From NCBI GenBank assembly GCA_014529385.2, contig CM043947.1:103439811-103499810 (forward strand): a stretch of DNA of 60,000 bases. The letters are read 5' to 3'. Source of the stretch: Adiantum capillus-veneris. Its lineage: Eukaryota > Streptophyta > Polypodiopsida > Polypodiales > Pteridaceae. Numbering within the stretch: position 1 is the stretch's first letter; each line of letters starts with the position of its first letter. Positions 11,601-23,520 of this stretch are shown in pieces. Position numbers and translations under genes: made by a program. The notes beneath the pieces are model-generated. The model had not been told where the DNA came from and searched no databases. It saw nothing but the letters and a program-made list of their open reading frames with translations.

Positions 11601-12963
11601 CCAACCCTAGTTGCACATAACCGGCTTTAATCGGCTGCCACGCATACAACTATGATTCTCGACTATGACTCCTCAAAGCACCCAACACCATAGAAAGTTA
11701 ATTAAAACCTTGCAAGATCTCCAACAAGCATAAGTTTTCTCACATATAATTGATACCCTTTTGGTATACAAACTTTCCCCCTTGATACACCCATACCTCT
11801 GGTATATGTCAAAAGCACCTATAAATAGCATACAATACCTCGACACAAACAAAAGCAGCTTCCAGAACCCACAATGTATAACCTCATGTAGACAATTTCA
11901 AAGCCGGGCAATCACACACTGCACATAAAATGATAGTAACAAGTGGCTTCAACACTCAGTAATCATGCAGTATCGCTCTTCAACTTCTTAGCTGCTACAC
12001 CTCGAAGGCGCCCCTTGACCACCTATGGCGAGTTCTACCATACCATCTGTAGCCCTCGCTCTAATTCAACCTCCGGTTCCTCCTTGATCACGACCCCTCC
12101 TCTCATGCAACTGGTGCCATCTTTCCAATCCCTGCCTCCCTTCAATGCTCATGTCATGACTGGCAGCCCTCCTGCATATGGCAGCCCCTCGTCCTCCGTA
12201 GCGGCTCTGCAGCCCTGCTCCTCACTTGACGACCTCTCTCATCCCTGCAGCCCTTCCTCCGGCTTACTCTCGGCCCTTTACCCGGGTACCTTGCCCCTTG
12301 GCTTTCACCTCCTCTTCTCCCCTTCAATGGCGTATCTGCCTTCCTTTTGGTCCTTAGGGGGCTTTCATAAACCAGCCCCCATCCTCCTGTCCTGCGCTCT
12401 CCTCGGAGCCACCACCTCATGGTGTCACCACCCTACCGCCCTCTGCCCTTTTTCTCGGCAACTCTTGGCCTTTGTAACGCTGCCCTGTGGTCCTGACGGC
12501 CCTGCATATCTGTGCAGCTAGCCCGTCCCCTCTGCAACCCTTCTCTCCTCCACTACCAACTGCAGCACCGCCTTTTGGCAGCTCTCCTTGCCTCATGCAA
12601 GCCATCTGGCAACCTTCCCTCATGCAAACCATCCGGGTGGCCTGCCCTTCCCTTCCGACTGCAGCGTCGACTGCAATAGACAGAAGCTTCCCTTTTTTTT
12701 CCATATTAATAGCTTTAAAAAAAACTTCGGGCTTGGGCCCCTTGCACACGCCAAACATAGCCACCTTCGACGCTTTTGCGAGTGGATGCACATACCCGAG
12801 CATGCCAAAGGAAAAAAACCACTGTGCTTGTTGACTAGCATCAAGTCTTTAATACCCAGCAGAAAAAGAGCCCTTCAATTGCCGTTTTTTTACTAGAGGA
12901 CCCCAAACACGATCATCTTCAGCCACTTCTCCCCTTCCACGGTGATAGTTTGAAGATCTACCC
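11601..12963. other. No recognised gene; GC-rich stretch before LINE 1
   Basis: 11601-11940 is AT-rich and unremarkable. 11943-12800 is GC-rich and open on both strands with low-complexity, Ser/Pro/Leu-rich translations and no domain, typical of chance frames in C-rich DNA. It may be the 5' untranslated region of LINE 1, whose ORF1-like sequence begins at 12964. I see no supporting motif. Confidence 0.4.
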
Positions 12964-14691
12964 ATGGAGAAAGACATCATCAAGTGCTCGCAAATGCTCA
13001 CGGATAGAAAAGTGTCGTTGAGTGATGAAATTGTACCGATGGAAGAAGGGGATGAGTCGGTGTTGTGGCCATTGATTGATGTAGTAATAACAGGTGTTGC
13101 TTTGTCAAGTGGCACGGCCATGGGGGTTGACAAAGCTTTGTCATTTGGAAAGGTCACATTTGCTGAAAAAGAAAACATGATCGACCATGTTGCGCAAGGA
13201 GCTAACTCCAAACTAAAGACCCTCAAGGCCGGTGAGCCTCAGGGACCGATCTACATAAATGAAAATATGGTGGCAATCGGCTGTGCATCTCTTAGAGTAG
13301 GCATCTTATTTGCAAGCATTATGAAGGGGTTTGACTGTTCTTAAGTCGCATTAGACGAGGCATCAGGGGATGGAGGCCGTGCAAAACTGAAGAATGTAAA
13401 GGATCGACTTGAACAAGAGCTCAAAGAAGTCAACACATACATGAAGCTCAGCCAAAACAACAACAAAAGAAATTTCTCACAGGCTGAATGCAATGGATTA
13501 TTCAAAGACGTGCTGGCAGACTGAACCTTGAGTGCTTTAAAGAAGTATTTTCCGAAGTAGGTGGAGATCGTAGAGTGTGGTGATTTTGCTAGCTCTAATT
13601 GAAAAGCAGTTAGCTATGCAAGCTAAGATTACGCTGGTGTTTGGATTCAGTGGGTGAGTCGCGAATAGGTACAAGCTGATTCAATGGCGTTCAGGGATTG
13701 CAAATTCTTGGGCATGGAGGAGCACTTGAAAATACCTCTTACCTAGCCAAGGGTTTCTATTCAGTGAGAGTCAAAGAGGTCTCCAACATGTCAAAGATCT
13801 TGTATACTTGTGTGGTGCCATGGGAGCCACTGCTTGACTTAGAAGAATCCCTTCAAGGGATTCATCCGGTCTGGGTCAAGCTTACGGGGCTGCCTAGTTG
13901 GCTATGTGATAACATGAGGATGCTTGCGAGTCAATTGGGCACCTGCTTGTTTGTTCCTAATGAGATAGGTCTGGGCAGGTCCTCTAATTGGGTTTGTATA
14001 GGCTGAAATGTATCTAAGTTACCACCTAAGAGCATGGTGCTCAATGTTGGAGCTGGGTTGGTAACTATTCTACTCAATTTTGGGACTTACTTTGGGGCAT
14101 GTTTTGAGTGTAATATATCTGGTCACTTTGCCAAGGATTACCTTGTGAAGGTTAAAGTGAATAATGATCCTGCAACACAAGTCTCCAATGAAGAAGGCAT
14201 GAACCATGTTCCTATTAAAAGAAGCCACGGTGGAAGGGAATGAGAAACAGCTAAAGAATAACAAAGGGATAAGTATAGGGGAGGAAAACGAGGCTATGAT
14301 TTGCAACAAGGTGGATACCAAGCTATAGGAGAAGACTCTGGAGAATCAAAACCTCATACTACAAGTCCCCGAATGCCCAAGCAATGATAATGCATTTATT
14401 TTTTTTGCTTCTTCACCTAATTTTATGATCGTGATAACTATGTCGCCTCTGCAAATCCCAAGCTTGAAGAGGGACAAAAGGCTAAAGGCAATGGCAAGGT
14501 ATTCCATGTCACTTGAGGCTACAAGATCTTTAAAAGAGAAAATCTTTGCCCCACCCCCTACTCAACTAAAAGGGGAGACGTGTGTCATCCTGCTTCACAA
14601 TCCCTTGGTAGTGCTACAAGAAAATAAATCCGCTGATTTGGATCACCTGGATTCTCTTGGTACCAGGGGTATGGAGACTGGAGATGTTTAA
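12964..14691 (+). pseudogene. LINE 1 ORF1 (DUF4283-like and CCHC zinc knuckle), broken
   Basis: 12964-13344 is open and starts with ATG, but is not recognised. 13698-14006 has the pattern of the DUF4283 domain of plant LINE ORF1 proteins: KILYTCVVPWEP, then IHPVWVKLTGLPSWL. It is followed at about 14097 by a zinc-knuckle remnant CFECNISGHFAKDY, in which the last Cys is Tyr. 14425-14691 is a further open, basic segment. Known ORF1 proteins bind LINE RNA. Stops at about 13341 and 14004 and frame changes make this a pseudogene. The endonuclease follows directly. Confidence 0.65.
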
Positions 14692-14729
14692 GAATTTTTC
14701 CTTCTCCCAATGAGCCCCGCACTTAATTT

Positions 14730-15350
14730 TCTATCTGGAATGTGAAGGGCATAAGAACAAAAGAAAAGCACGAGATTCTATAGCAATGCATGAAGAGGAG
14801 AAATGATATCAATTGTTGGTGTATACAAGAACACCTTCTTGATGCCTCACTGTTGAGAAAACAAAAGCTTGGGGAAGTACATTTTATTCTATGACACCAC
14901 TCTTGATGGATCGAGTGGAATGATGATAGGAGTCCATAGAGATCTGGAACTTAACGCTATTTTTTAGCACCCATCCGAAGGGCTCTTGCAGTGTCTATTA
15001 AGGTACATAATAACTTCCTCACTATTGTCAACATTTACGCTCCTAACAACTCCCAAGGTAGAAAGATGTTATGGTATGAACTCTCACAATTACAAATAGA
15101 AGGGGAGTTTTGTTTGATGGGAGAATTTAATATGGATCATTCGAAATAAGATAGGAAAGGTCCTTCTAGCATTCTTGCTCAGAGGAAGCGTAAGAAGTGG
15201 TCTTCCCTAGAAGAAAAATGAGCTCTGGTGGATGCTTGGCAAATTGTTCCCCCTTGGAAGGATGAAGCGGGGTTCACTTATCACTATCTCCAATTCGCCC
15301 TATGATCCTCTAGACTTAACAAACTCTATTTTTTTCATCGTGGAAATCGG
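14730..15350 (+). pseudogene. LINE 1 endonuclease (EEP type), interrupted by element D
   Basis: The translation shows the apurinic-like endonuclease pattern of L1-type LINEs: a strand near 14900 (GSSGMMIGVHRDL), VNIYAPNNSQGRKMLWYEL at about 15027, then FCLMGEFNMDHS, where GDFN is usual, and SRLNKLYFF at the end. Several stops are present. The frame breaks at 15350 where element D is inserted and continues in the same frame at 21177, when one copy of the 5 bp duplication is discounted. The enzyme would nick target DNA; this copy is dead. Confidence 0.75.
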
Positions 15351-15822
<472 letters not shown>

Positions 15823-15840
15823 TGGCATCGGAGCCTGGTT
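15823..15840 (+). other. Primer-binding site of element D, tRNA-iMet type
   Basis: TGGCATCGGAGCCTGGTT follows the LTR directly and matches the complement of the initiator tRNA-Met 3' end (TGGTATCAGAGCCTGGTT) at 16 of 18 positions. Confidence 0.88.
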
Positions 15841-16224
15841 GTGTGTGAGGAGCTTGGAGAAGCAAGCAGGAGAAACCTAAGAAGTGGGTTTGGTATTCCC
15901 AAGAGTCATCGTCAATGATCTCGAATTCAGGTGATTCCACTTGAAAAATGTGCATCTCAGGCTTCTATTTAGTCCTTTGGACTAGGACTGTGCAACCAGA
16001 TTCAATTCCGGGAACATTTTGACCCTGCTTTGGAGTTAGAGTGCGTTCGCATGCAAAAACGCTAAGGTTTGGGATTTTGCCGATCTACATATAGGTGGTG
16101 TAGAAAGATTTGGTCTGGCTGCAATGTGCACATACATTGTTTAGTACAGTGAAACAAGTGTATGTACGCGAATTGTGGTTACAAGTGATAACTGTCTATT
16201 TTTAGCCAACTACTCAAAAACTAT

Positions 16225-17170
16225 GTTGGAAACATGTCGTTCAACTTGGGATTCACTAGGTTGTCAGTGAGAAGTTGGACAAGACCAACTTCCATGCTGG
16301 GAAGTTCAAAATGACCAACTTCATTATGGAAAAAGGTTATTGAGACTACATTGATGGAGAACATGAGGTAGCACCACTACTGCCAGGGGAACGTATGACT
16401 GATGCGCAAATTAAGACATGTAAAGATTGGAACCACGGAGCTCAAAAGGTCATGTATTGGATTTTTGTAAGTGTATAGGACACTATGATCGGGCATAAAC
16501 ATGATGCTCAATCTCTTAAGGAGGCTTGGGACACATTGCTGTCATTGGATGTGACCAACACAAAGGCAAGGAAGCTGCAGTTGAAGACTGAGCTGAATAT
16601 TGTGCAGAAGAAAACCTTGTCCATAAATGCCTATTCATTGAAGATAAAGAACATATGTGAGTCACTTGCATTGATTAGTGTTACAGTCAATGATGATGAT
16701 AAAATGGAAGTTTGTTTGCAAGGCTTGGGGTCTTGAGTACAAACAACTCAAAATTGGCATCCATCTTTGAGAGAACATTCCCTTGTTTACAGATTTGGTG
16801 TCCTTATTGATTGTGGAAGAGAAGGAACTTGAGGAAGACTCCTCTATGCAGAGTGGAAACCATTCTGAATAGGTCCTTTTCAACAACAGAGGAAGAGGAA
16901 AAGGACGTGGTACAGGTCGTGGATGAGCCGAGGAAGAGGCAACCACCAAGCACAATAGCAGAACAACAATCATGATCACAACACAAGTGGTGTTCGAGGA
17001 AACATTTGAGGCAAGGGGAGTCCAACAGGTCGTGGAAATGTGCAATGAAATAATGCAAGTCAACACAATACTGTAGTATGTTGGGTTGTGGAAGACATGG
17101 TCACTTTGAACGTGACTGCCCATACAGGAGGCAACAAAATAATTATGCAGCCACTACTAGCAGGTATGTA
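16225..17170 (+). pseudogene. gag: Element D gag
   Basis: The sequence starts with a degraded copia gag N-terminus (KLDKTNFHAGKFKMTNFIMEKGY), followed by the UBN2-type capsid at 16485-16736 (LKEAWDTLLSL, LKTELNIVQ, SLKIKNICESL). A Gly/Arg-rich stretch follows, then a zinc knuckle at about 17080-17115 whose readable part is CGRHGHFERDC. Stops and frame changes (for example at 16734 and in the zinc-knuckle region) break it. Confidence 0.8.
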
Positions 17171-17219
17171 GATGAGGCTAAGAGTCTATTGTGATGCAGC
17201 ACATGCTAGATACTAGGTC

Positions 17220-17636
17220 TGCAAATGTGGAAAAATCAAGTGATAATGTCTGGTATGTGGATTTTGGTGCATCGTATCACATGACCAGCCATGGTGAATA
17301 GTTTAAGGAAATGAAAACTTTACAAATTCTTGGTTATGTAGAATTGGGGATGATACTGCAGATCCTATTATGCATACAGGAAATGTGCCATTGTCTATGA
17401 TAGATGGTAAAGTGAAGCACCTAGTTGATGTACTACATGTACCCAACATTACAAAGAACTTGGTTTCTATTGGGAAAATTGTTGAGCAGGGTTTACACAT
17501 CAGGTGTAACTCCGATGGTCTCTTTTTCAAAGAGCATAAGAAGGATGGAAGGTTGATTGTGCAAGGAAAGAAAGTGGGCAGAATGTTTACTTTGTATTTA
17601 AATATGCCCGAGGTGAATGCTGGGATGTTTGCATGA
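17220..17636 (+). pseudogene. Element D protease and pre-integrase linker
   Basis: WYVDFGASYHMTSHG at about 17250 is the copia protease active site. The usual D-S-G-A is D-F-G-A here, so the catalytic triplet is altered. 17370-17636 continues with VLHVPNITKNLVSIGKI and KEHKKDG, standard for the protease C-terminus of copia polyproteins. Frame changes occur between the two. Confidence 0.75.
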
Positions 17637-18720
17637 GGTGCAAGTGTTGTTCTAGATATAGAGATTTGGTACAAACATATTGGTTATGTAAATTTGTAGA
17701 GGTTGAAAATGATGTAGACTAAAGAGATGGTTATAGGTTTATTGATGTTTTGAGTTGCTGAAATGCAGAAAGTATGTGAAGCTTGTCAATTTGGTAAGTA
17801 AGCAAAAGAATTATTTTCTCATGATAAGCATGTAAGAAGAAGTGAAGTGGATTTAGTGCGTACAGATGTATGGGGTCCGACAAAGACTACATCTATGGGT
17901 GGATGTAGATACTATGTGAGTTTCATTGACGACCATACAAGGAAGGTATGGATCTACTTCATGAAGCAAAAAAGTGAGGTGTTTATGCATTTTCAAAATT
18001 TCAAAGCTATGGTTGAAAAACAGACTAGGAAACATGTAAAGTGCCTGAGATCATATGGAGGGGGAGAATACTTCTCCAATGAATTCAATGGTTTCCTGAA
18101 AAAGCATGGAAATCAGAGGCAGTTTTCATGCAGGTATACTCCGTAGAAAAATGGTGTAATAACAAGCACATTGCACTCAGTGGCTAGAGCATTGATGAAT
18201 GAGAAGAACATGCCTCATTGTTATTGGGCTGAGTCTGTTGCTACAGGCGTCTATATTATGAACAGGACTCCTACTGCTGTAGTACATGATATGACACTTG
18301 CAAAAAAGTTCAATGGTGAAAAATGAGATGTATCAAACTTTGAAGTGTTTGGATATATTGCTTATGTGCATGTACAGAATGAGCTAAGAAGTAAACTTGA
18401 TCTAAAAGCTTAAAATTGTGTGTTTATTGGCTATTCCCTTGAGCAGAAAAGGTACAAGTGTTATAATCCTATCACGGGTAAAGTGAGGGTGAGCAAGGAT
18501 GTTCTTTTTTATTAAATGGAAAGTTGGTATGCTGATGTAAAAGATGATCTGGGGATTGATGTAAGAGAGAATGTGGCTGCAAAAAATACAAGTGCGCAAT
18601 CACAAGTTCTAAGTGGGCTACAAGGGTCCTCTAGTGCAATCCATGGTGAGAATCCATGGAGTGGCATGGTTCGTGAAAGAGTGAGTCCTGCAAACTCCTC
18701 AAATGTATCAAGGAAAGGAA
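17637..18720 (+). pseudogene. pol: Element D integrase
   Basis: The zinc-binding module is degraded (YKHIGYVNLxRLK, CEACQFGK). The core starts with VDLVRTDVWGP (first Asp), then SFIDDHTRKVWIYFM, SYGGGEYFSNEF (second Asp region altered) and RYTP followed by TAG at 18144-18146, where Gln is conserved. The C-terminal part has FGYIAYVHV and FIGYSLEQKRYKCYNP. The frame is broken by at least four stops. Confidence 0.85.
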
Positions 18721-18746
18721 AGGAAAAAGTTGATGATCCCCCTTAG

Positions 18747-19952
18747 TTGCCAAATTTGAAAGATGGTTATAATGATGGCGATAATAGTGGTTCTGAGAAG
18801 AATTTGGTGGATGAGAAGTTTGGCATACCCTCTGTGAAGGCTCCGGGTGCAATGAGAATGCAAGCGAGGAATAGGACACCTCAAAGTGATCTTCGACCAC
18901 ACAGGTTCTAAAGAGCAAGAACTCCTATGCAGAGATTGATGTATGATAGTTATGTGGTTTGTCATTGTGCATTTATGGTGAAGATTACATAGGAAGTAGA
19001 ACCCATATGTTTTGAGGATGTTGTCAAGGATGAAAAATGACAGAAGTCCATAGATGTGGAGATGGCTACACTTGATGCAAATGAAACATGAGAATTGGTT
19101 CCATTGCCAAAGGATAAGAAGACAATTGGATGTAAGTGGGTTTACAAAATAAAGCAAAATGATGATGGCAATGTGAGAAGGTACAAGGATAAACTTTTGG
19201 CGAGAGGTTATGCATAGACTCATGGGATTAATCATGAGGAGACGTTCAACCCTATAGCTAAGATGGCTACCATTCGTGTGTTTATTACACTGGCTATTGC
19301 ATAAAAATGGGTGTTGAAACAGATGGATGTAAAGAATGTATTTTTGAATGGAGACTTGGAGGAAACTATGTATATGGAGCAACCACAAGGTTATGCAAAT
19401 ATGAGGCTACAAGACCTTATATGCTAGTTAAAGAAAGCATTGTATGGGTTGAAGCAAGCACCTAGAGCTTGGTATGAGAGGATTGTGGCATTCCTCATTT
19501 CATTGGGCTTGAGATGTCCGATGCATATGATTCATTGTATGTGCAGAAGAATGAGGTAGGAAGTGTGGTAATGTATGTATGTGGATGATCTGATTGTTGG
19601 AGGTGATAATGTGGCTGAAGTAGAGGGTGTGTAGGCTCTACTTATGTAGGAGTTTGACATGAAAGGCTTGGGAGACTTACGGTATTTCTTGGGCATTGAA
19701 ACTATTCGCACATAAGAAAATGTATGGCTGTCACAAACACAATACTCTTTGGATATGTTGAAAAAGTACGGTATGGCTGATTGTAAGCCAATTCAAATGC
19801 CCTTAGATTAGAATTTGAAGTTGGGGAATGATGCATGTCAAGTGCTTGATAATGCTACTATGTATATGAAGATTGTGGGTAGCTTGATCTACTTGACTAT
19901 CTAACGTCCATACTTGAGCTACACAGTTGGATTGATGGGTCAATTTATGCAG
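18747..19952 (+). pseudogene. pol: Element D reverse transcriptase
   Basis: Copia RT motifs in order: CKWVYKIKQNDDG, RYKDKLLARGYA, TAG at 19214-19216 replacing the conserved Gln, KQMDVKNVFLNGDLEETMYMEQPQGY, KKALYGLKQAPRAWYE, then the catalytic CMYVDDLIVGG near 19572-19604, and GDLRYFLGIE. The YVDD box is intact, but stops occur on both sides. Confidence 0.9.
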
Positions 19953-20335
19953 TCTCCCAAGAAACCACACTTGGATGCAATGAGGTGTACTTTTTGCTAT
20001 GTGAGTGCTACTTTGGATTATGCACTCTTTTATAGGGCTAATGTGGAGTTGCAAATCTATGGCTACAGAGATGCGGATTGGACTGGTAGTACACATGATC
20101 GCAAGTCTCCCAAGAAACCACACTTGGATGCAATGAGATGTACTTTTTTCTATGTGAGTGCTACTTTGGATTATGCACTCTTTTATAGGGCTAATGTGGA
20201 GTTGCAAATCTATGGCTAACAGAGATGCGGATTGGACTAGTAGTACACATTATGCACTCTTTTATAGGGCTAATGTGGGGTTGCAAATCTATGGCTACAG
20301 AGATGCGGATTGGACTGGTAGTACACATGATCACA
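19953..20335 (+). repeat. 2.5-copy tandem duplication, 153 bp unit
   Basis: TCTCCCAAGAAACCACAC occurs at 19953 and 20106, and TATGCACTCTTTTATAGGG occurs at 20019, 20172 and 20251. The first two units are 153 bp apart and the third is 79 bp after the second. Confidence 0.95.
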
Positions 20336-20640
20336 AGTCTACCAACGGATTCATGTTCTCACTTGGGAGTGTTGCTATCATTTGGAGCAGCAAGAAGAAA
20401 ACTACAATTGCTCTTTTTAGTACAGAGGTAGAGTACAAGGGTGCTATAGTGGAGGCATGTGAGGTAGCATGGTTGGGAATGCTACTTCACGACTTTAGAG
20501 TACATCTACAGATGTCGGGGTTGTCAGTTATTGTGACAGCCTCAATAGCATACAGCTGGCACCAAACCCAATGTTTCATGCCAAGACAAATCACATTGAG
20601 GTGCACTACCACTTTATCAGAGAGAGGGTCTTAGAAGGCG
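19953..20640 (+). pseudogene. pol: Element D RNase H with internal tandem duplication
   Basis: The domain begins VGLMGQFMQSPKKPHLDAM and has the catalytic region YRDADWTGSTHD. This part is repeated: unit 1 starts at 19953, unit 2 at 20106 (153 bp, 51 codons), and a shortened third unit starts at 20251. The three copies end in DADWTGS, DADWTSS and DADWTGS. Downstream come WSSKKKTTIALFSTEVEYKGA and a degraded C-terminus. One extra base in unit 2 (GGCTAACAG) shifts the frame. Confidence 0.88.
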
Positions 20641-20760
20641 ACATCGACCTGGAGTACGTGGCGATAGATGAGTAGGTTATAGATATCCTCACAAAGGCCC
20701 TTCGTGTGAGGAAGCTATGTTGGTTTTGAGTGATGCTTGGCATACAAGATATGGAGTTGA

Positions 20761-20773
20761 GCTTGAGGGAGAG
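20761..20773 (+). other. Polypurine tract of element D
   Basis: GCTTGAGGGAGAG ends immediately before the TG of the 3' LTR. Confidence 0.8.
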
Positions 20774-21058
20774 TGCTGAGATGTCAAGCTCATGTAAGAC
20801 TCATGGATAGTCATCATCACTAGCGTGCCTTGGTGGATACACATATCTATGCCAGTGATACTATAATTGGACTACACCGAGCTGGTCTACCTACCAGAGT
20901 GATGGCACACTTTCTTACTCGCCTCACTCAATAGCATTTCATACTAGACTATTGTACTAGTTTTCCTTTTATGTTGTATTTTGCCTTATTTTTTGGTATA
21001 CTTCTTATCTTGAGTTTGTGAAGAATAAGAAGTACATTCTTTTGATTCCATCTTTGTG

Positions 21059-21129
<71 letters not shown>

Positions 21130-21171
21130 ACTTTCAATATCTCAAGCTCTCTCCTTCTCTATCTCTTGACA
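20774..21171 (+). repeat. 3' LTR of element D
   Basis: It begins TGCTGAGATGTC, ends ATCTCTTGACA and matches 15351-15822 apart from substitutions, the missing 26 bp duplication and a shorter (TG)n. Confidence 0.92.
21059..21128. repeat. (TG)n microsatellite in the 3' LTR
   Basis: About 34 TG repeats at the position of the longer tract in the 5' LTR. No GC extension is present. Confidence 0.97.
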
Positions 21172-21236
21172 ATTGGGTGCCTTCCTCATTACTTATGCAA
21201 GTCCTCATGAGTGAAAATCTCTCATATCATAATTTT

Positions 21237-21674
21237 AGACTCTCAAATGGGCCCTATAAGGATTTTGACTTTCTCCCTCTTGTGAAAAACGGACACATAG
21301 TAAGATTTTTACAAATGAAATCAAAACTTGTTGGACATTTTGGATTTAGAATGTACTCATTAAGATCTATCCATTAATATAAAGCATGCCATCAGATTCC
21401 TTATATTCTAGAAGATTCTATTTTTTGATGTGGCAACTCCATCTTATAAATGGAATCTCTCCCCACATTTCAGCTTCAGTGAGGAGGCCATAACTTCTAC
21501 AAATCACGTCCAAATTTTCAAATTTTAGGGATTTAGAACGTACTTTCTAAGATATTTTCGATGATATGTTGGTCGATAGGATTTTGACAAAGCATTTATG
21601 TACCTCACCGGGTTTCCCACTTTGGACAAGAGAGGAAAAGTCAAACCTGCTTATAGGGCCCCTTTGAGAGTCCA
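21237..21674. mobile_element. Small inverted-repeat element (MITE-like)
   Basis: The left end (from 21238) reads GACTCTCAAATGGGCCCTAT and the right end (up to 21672) is the reverse complement of GACTCTCAAAGGGGCCCTAT. Similarity continues inward past TTTGACTT. The element is about 438 bp, non-coding, and flanked on both sides by AATTTT (21231-21236 and 21675-21680). It also holds an internal direct repeat around GGATTTAGAAyGTACT (21348 and 21530). The family is not identified. It lies inside LINE 1. Confidence 0.6.
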
Positions 21675-21680
21675 AATTTT

Positions 21681-23520
21681 CCCTAATGAACCTTGATATT
21701 TTCTTTAGAAGAATCACATCAGCCGCAAGGTGCCAAGCAACTTCTTATCACCTACCCTAATCTGTTTAAAAATGCTCACTTCAAGGCTCTGGCGTCTTGA
21801 GCTACAGAAGAGCTTAATCAAGACATCATCAAGGAAAGGACTGACTCATAGAAGATACTTAGTAAAAGAATACAATCTAAAATCAAGAGACTGTGTCCAA
21901 CACTAAATAAGAGTAACAACCACACAATAATAATTTTTGCAAATCAAGGTCTGAAGAGCTAAGCTAGAGGAGAATGCAAGAAAAGGCCTCGGACTAGGAG
22001 CACATTGAATGTTTGAAGATAAAGCAGACCTTGCACGAAATAGAAATGGAGGTGGAGAATATCCTTAGCTTTCAAGCCAAGGAAAGACACATCAAAACTG
22101 CGGATGGCGACAAAAGTGATCAAGGTAAGAAAGTGACATGCTACCGTCTCCTCCTTGATCATCCAATAAGGATCCCACATCTTCAAGCCAAGGAAAGACA
22201 CATCAAAACTGTGGATGGCGAAAAAAGTGATCAAGGTAAGAAAGTGACATGTTACCGTCTCCTCCTTGATCATCCAATAAGGATCCCACATCTTCAACCT
22301 TGACTAGATGGGCAAATTGATGTTAGATCACCTCAACCAAATCATCAAAAGGAAGATTCTCCCTCTCCCATAATCAGAGAATCCAGGTCAAAGATTTTCT
22401 CGGCCACCCCAAATTTAGTAGACGTTGACCAAGCGAACTTAGTCTGACTATCTAGAAAGGCCCTTTACCGTGGAGGACTCTTAAGAAATTGGATAAAGAG
22501 AAGTTTTCGAAAGGATAGGATCACGATTGAGTTTGTCAAGAATTTTGGGAATTTCTGGGGATCAAACTCATCCCCAAGCAACTTGCTTGCTCTCAACTCA
22601 CACACTAGAGACCAATTACAATGACGACTGTGGTGTACAAGGTGTTGGCTAAACTCATTGTTGAAGGAATGTCCCCAGTGTTGGCAGATGCTATCTTTCC
22701 TCATCAGCATGGGTTTATTAAAGGAAGATCAATATACAACAATATTTCGGCACGATCGGTATGGAATATGCCAGGTTCAAAAAAGAGGAATGTGTCCTAC
22801 TCCAATTGGACCTTGATAAGGCATATAATAGGGCAACCTAGTATTTTGTGCAAGAAACCATATGGAATTTGGGGTTTGGTCCACAAATTTGTCAAGTTGT
22901 TATTACTCTTGGGGAAGGGAGCTCTTCAGAACTGCTATTCAACTCAAGAATAGTTGGCTTCTTTGAAGTCAAGACATCCATTTGTCAAGTATTCCTCTTA
23001 GCTCCTCTTTGGTTTTCCACGTACACCCACCCTCTTATTGCAATGGTGGAAGAATCCACAGCTAGGGACAAATTCAAGGCTGCAAATCTAGGATGGCAAA
23101 CAATTGATTGTGAAAATGTTTGCAGGTGGCTCGCTACTCTTTCATCCAAGCAAATGAAAACAATGTTAGGAAATCCTTGGATATTGTCCATGTGTTTTCC
23201 TTAGTGTCAAGGTCTCAATGCAACATAGAACAATCAAGTTTTATTTTTTTGACGGAAAGTTACAACTTTAATGCTGCAAGTTGTGCTAGAGAGGTTGTGA
23301 AGAGAGGAACCATCTTCCGCCACCTTGGGGTGCTTGTAGGGGAAGGAATTACTCACAAGATTGCCTTTGACTTGGTTCATGAAGAAATAAAATGAAGTGC
23401 TGGAAATTCATCCCGATTCCCTTCCACTGTAGAGCTACAATAATTAAAACCTCCTTTATCTCATATATAGCCTACATGTCACCACTCCTACAATTATCCC
23501 CAAAAAATTAGAGCTCCTTT
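21681..23520 (+). pseudogene. LINE 1 reverse transcriptase half
   Basis: After the inverted-repeat element, LINE coding sequence resumes in fragments. TVVYKVLAKLIVEGMSPVL with HQHGFIKGRSIYNNI lies at about 22624-22750. LLQLDLDKAYNRATWYFV (RT motif A with its Asp) lies at about 22800, then GFGPQICQ, LLFNSRIVGFFEV, and at 23300 FRHLGVLVGEGITHKIAF (thumb region). The FADD-type box is not readable with confidence. Frame changes are frequent. The segment stops near 23520, where a second LINE begins. Confidence 0.75.
22071..22292 (+). repeat. Two exact-length 111 bp tandem repeats
   Basis: Unit 1 starts at 22071 and unit 2 at 22182, each beginning TTCAAGCCAAGGAAAGACAC. A partial third starts at 22293 (TTCAACC). 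The units differ at about four positions. At 111 bp (37 codons), the duplication keeps the frame. Confidence 0.95.

Noticed and set aside
11943-12521. 192-residue plus-strand frame
   Set aside because: It lies in C-rich DNA open on both strands, with low-complexity translation and no motif; treated as possible LINE 5' sequence instead.
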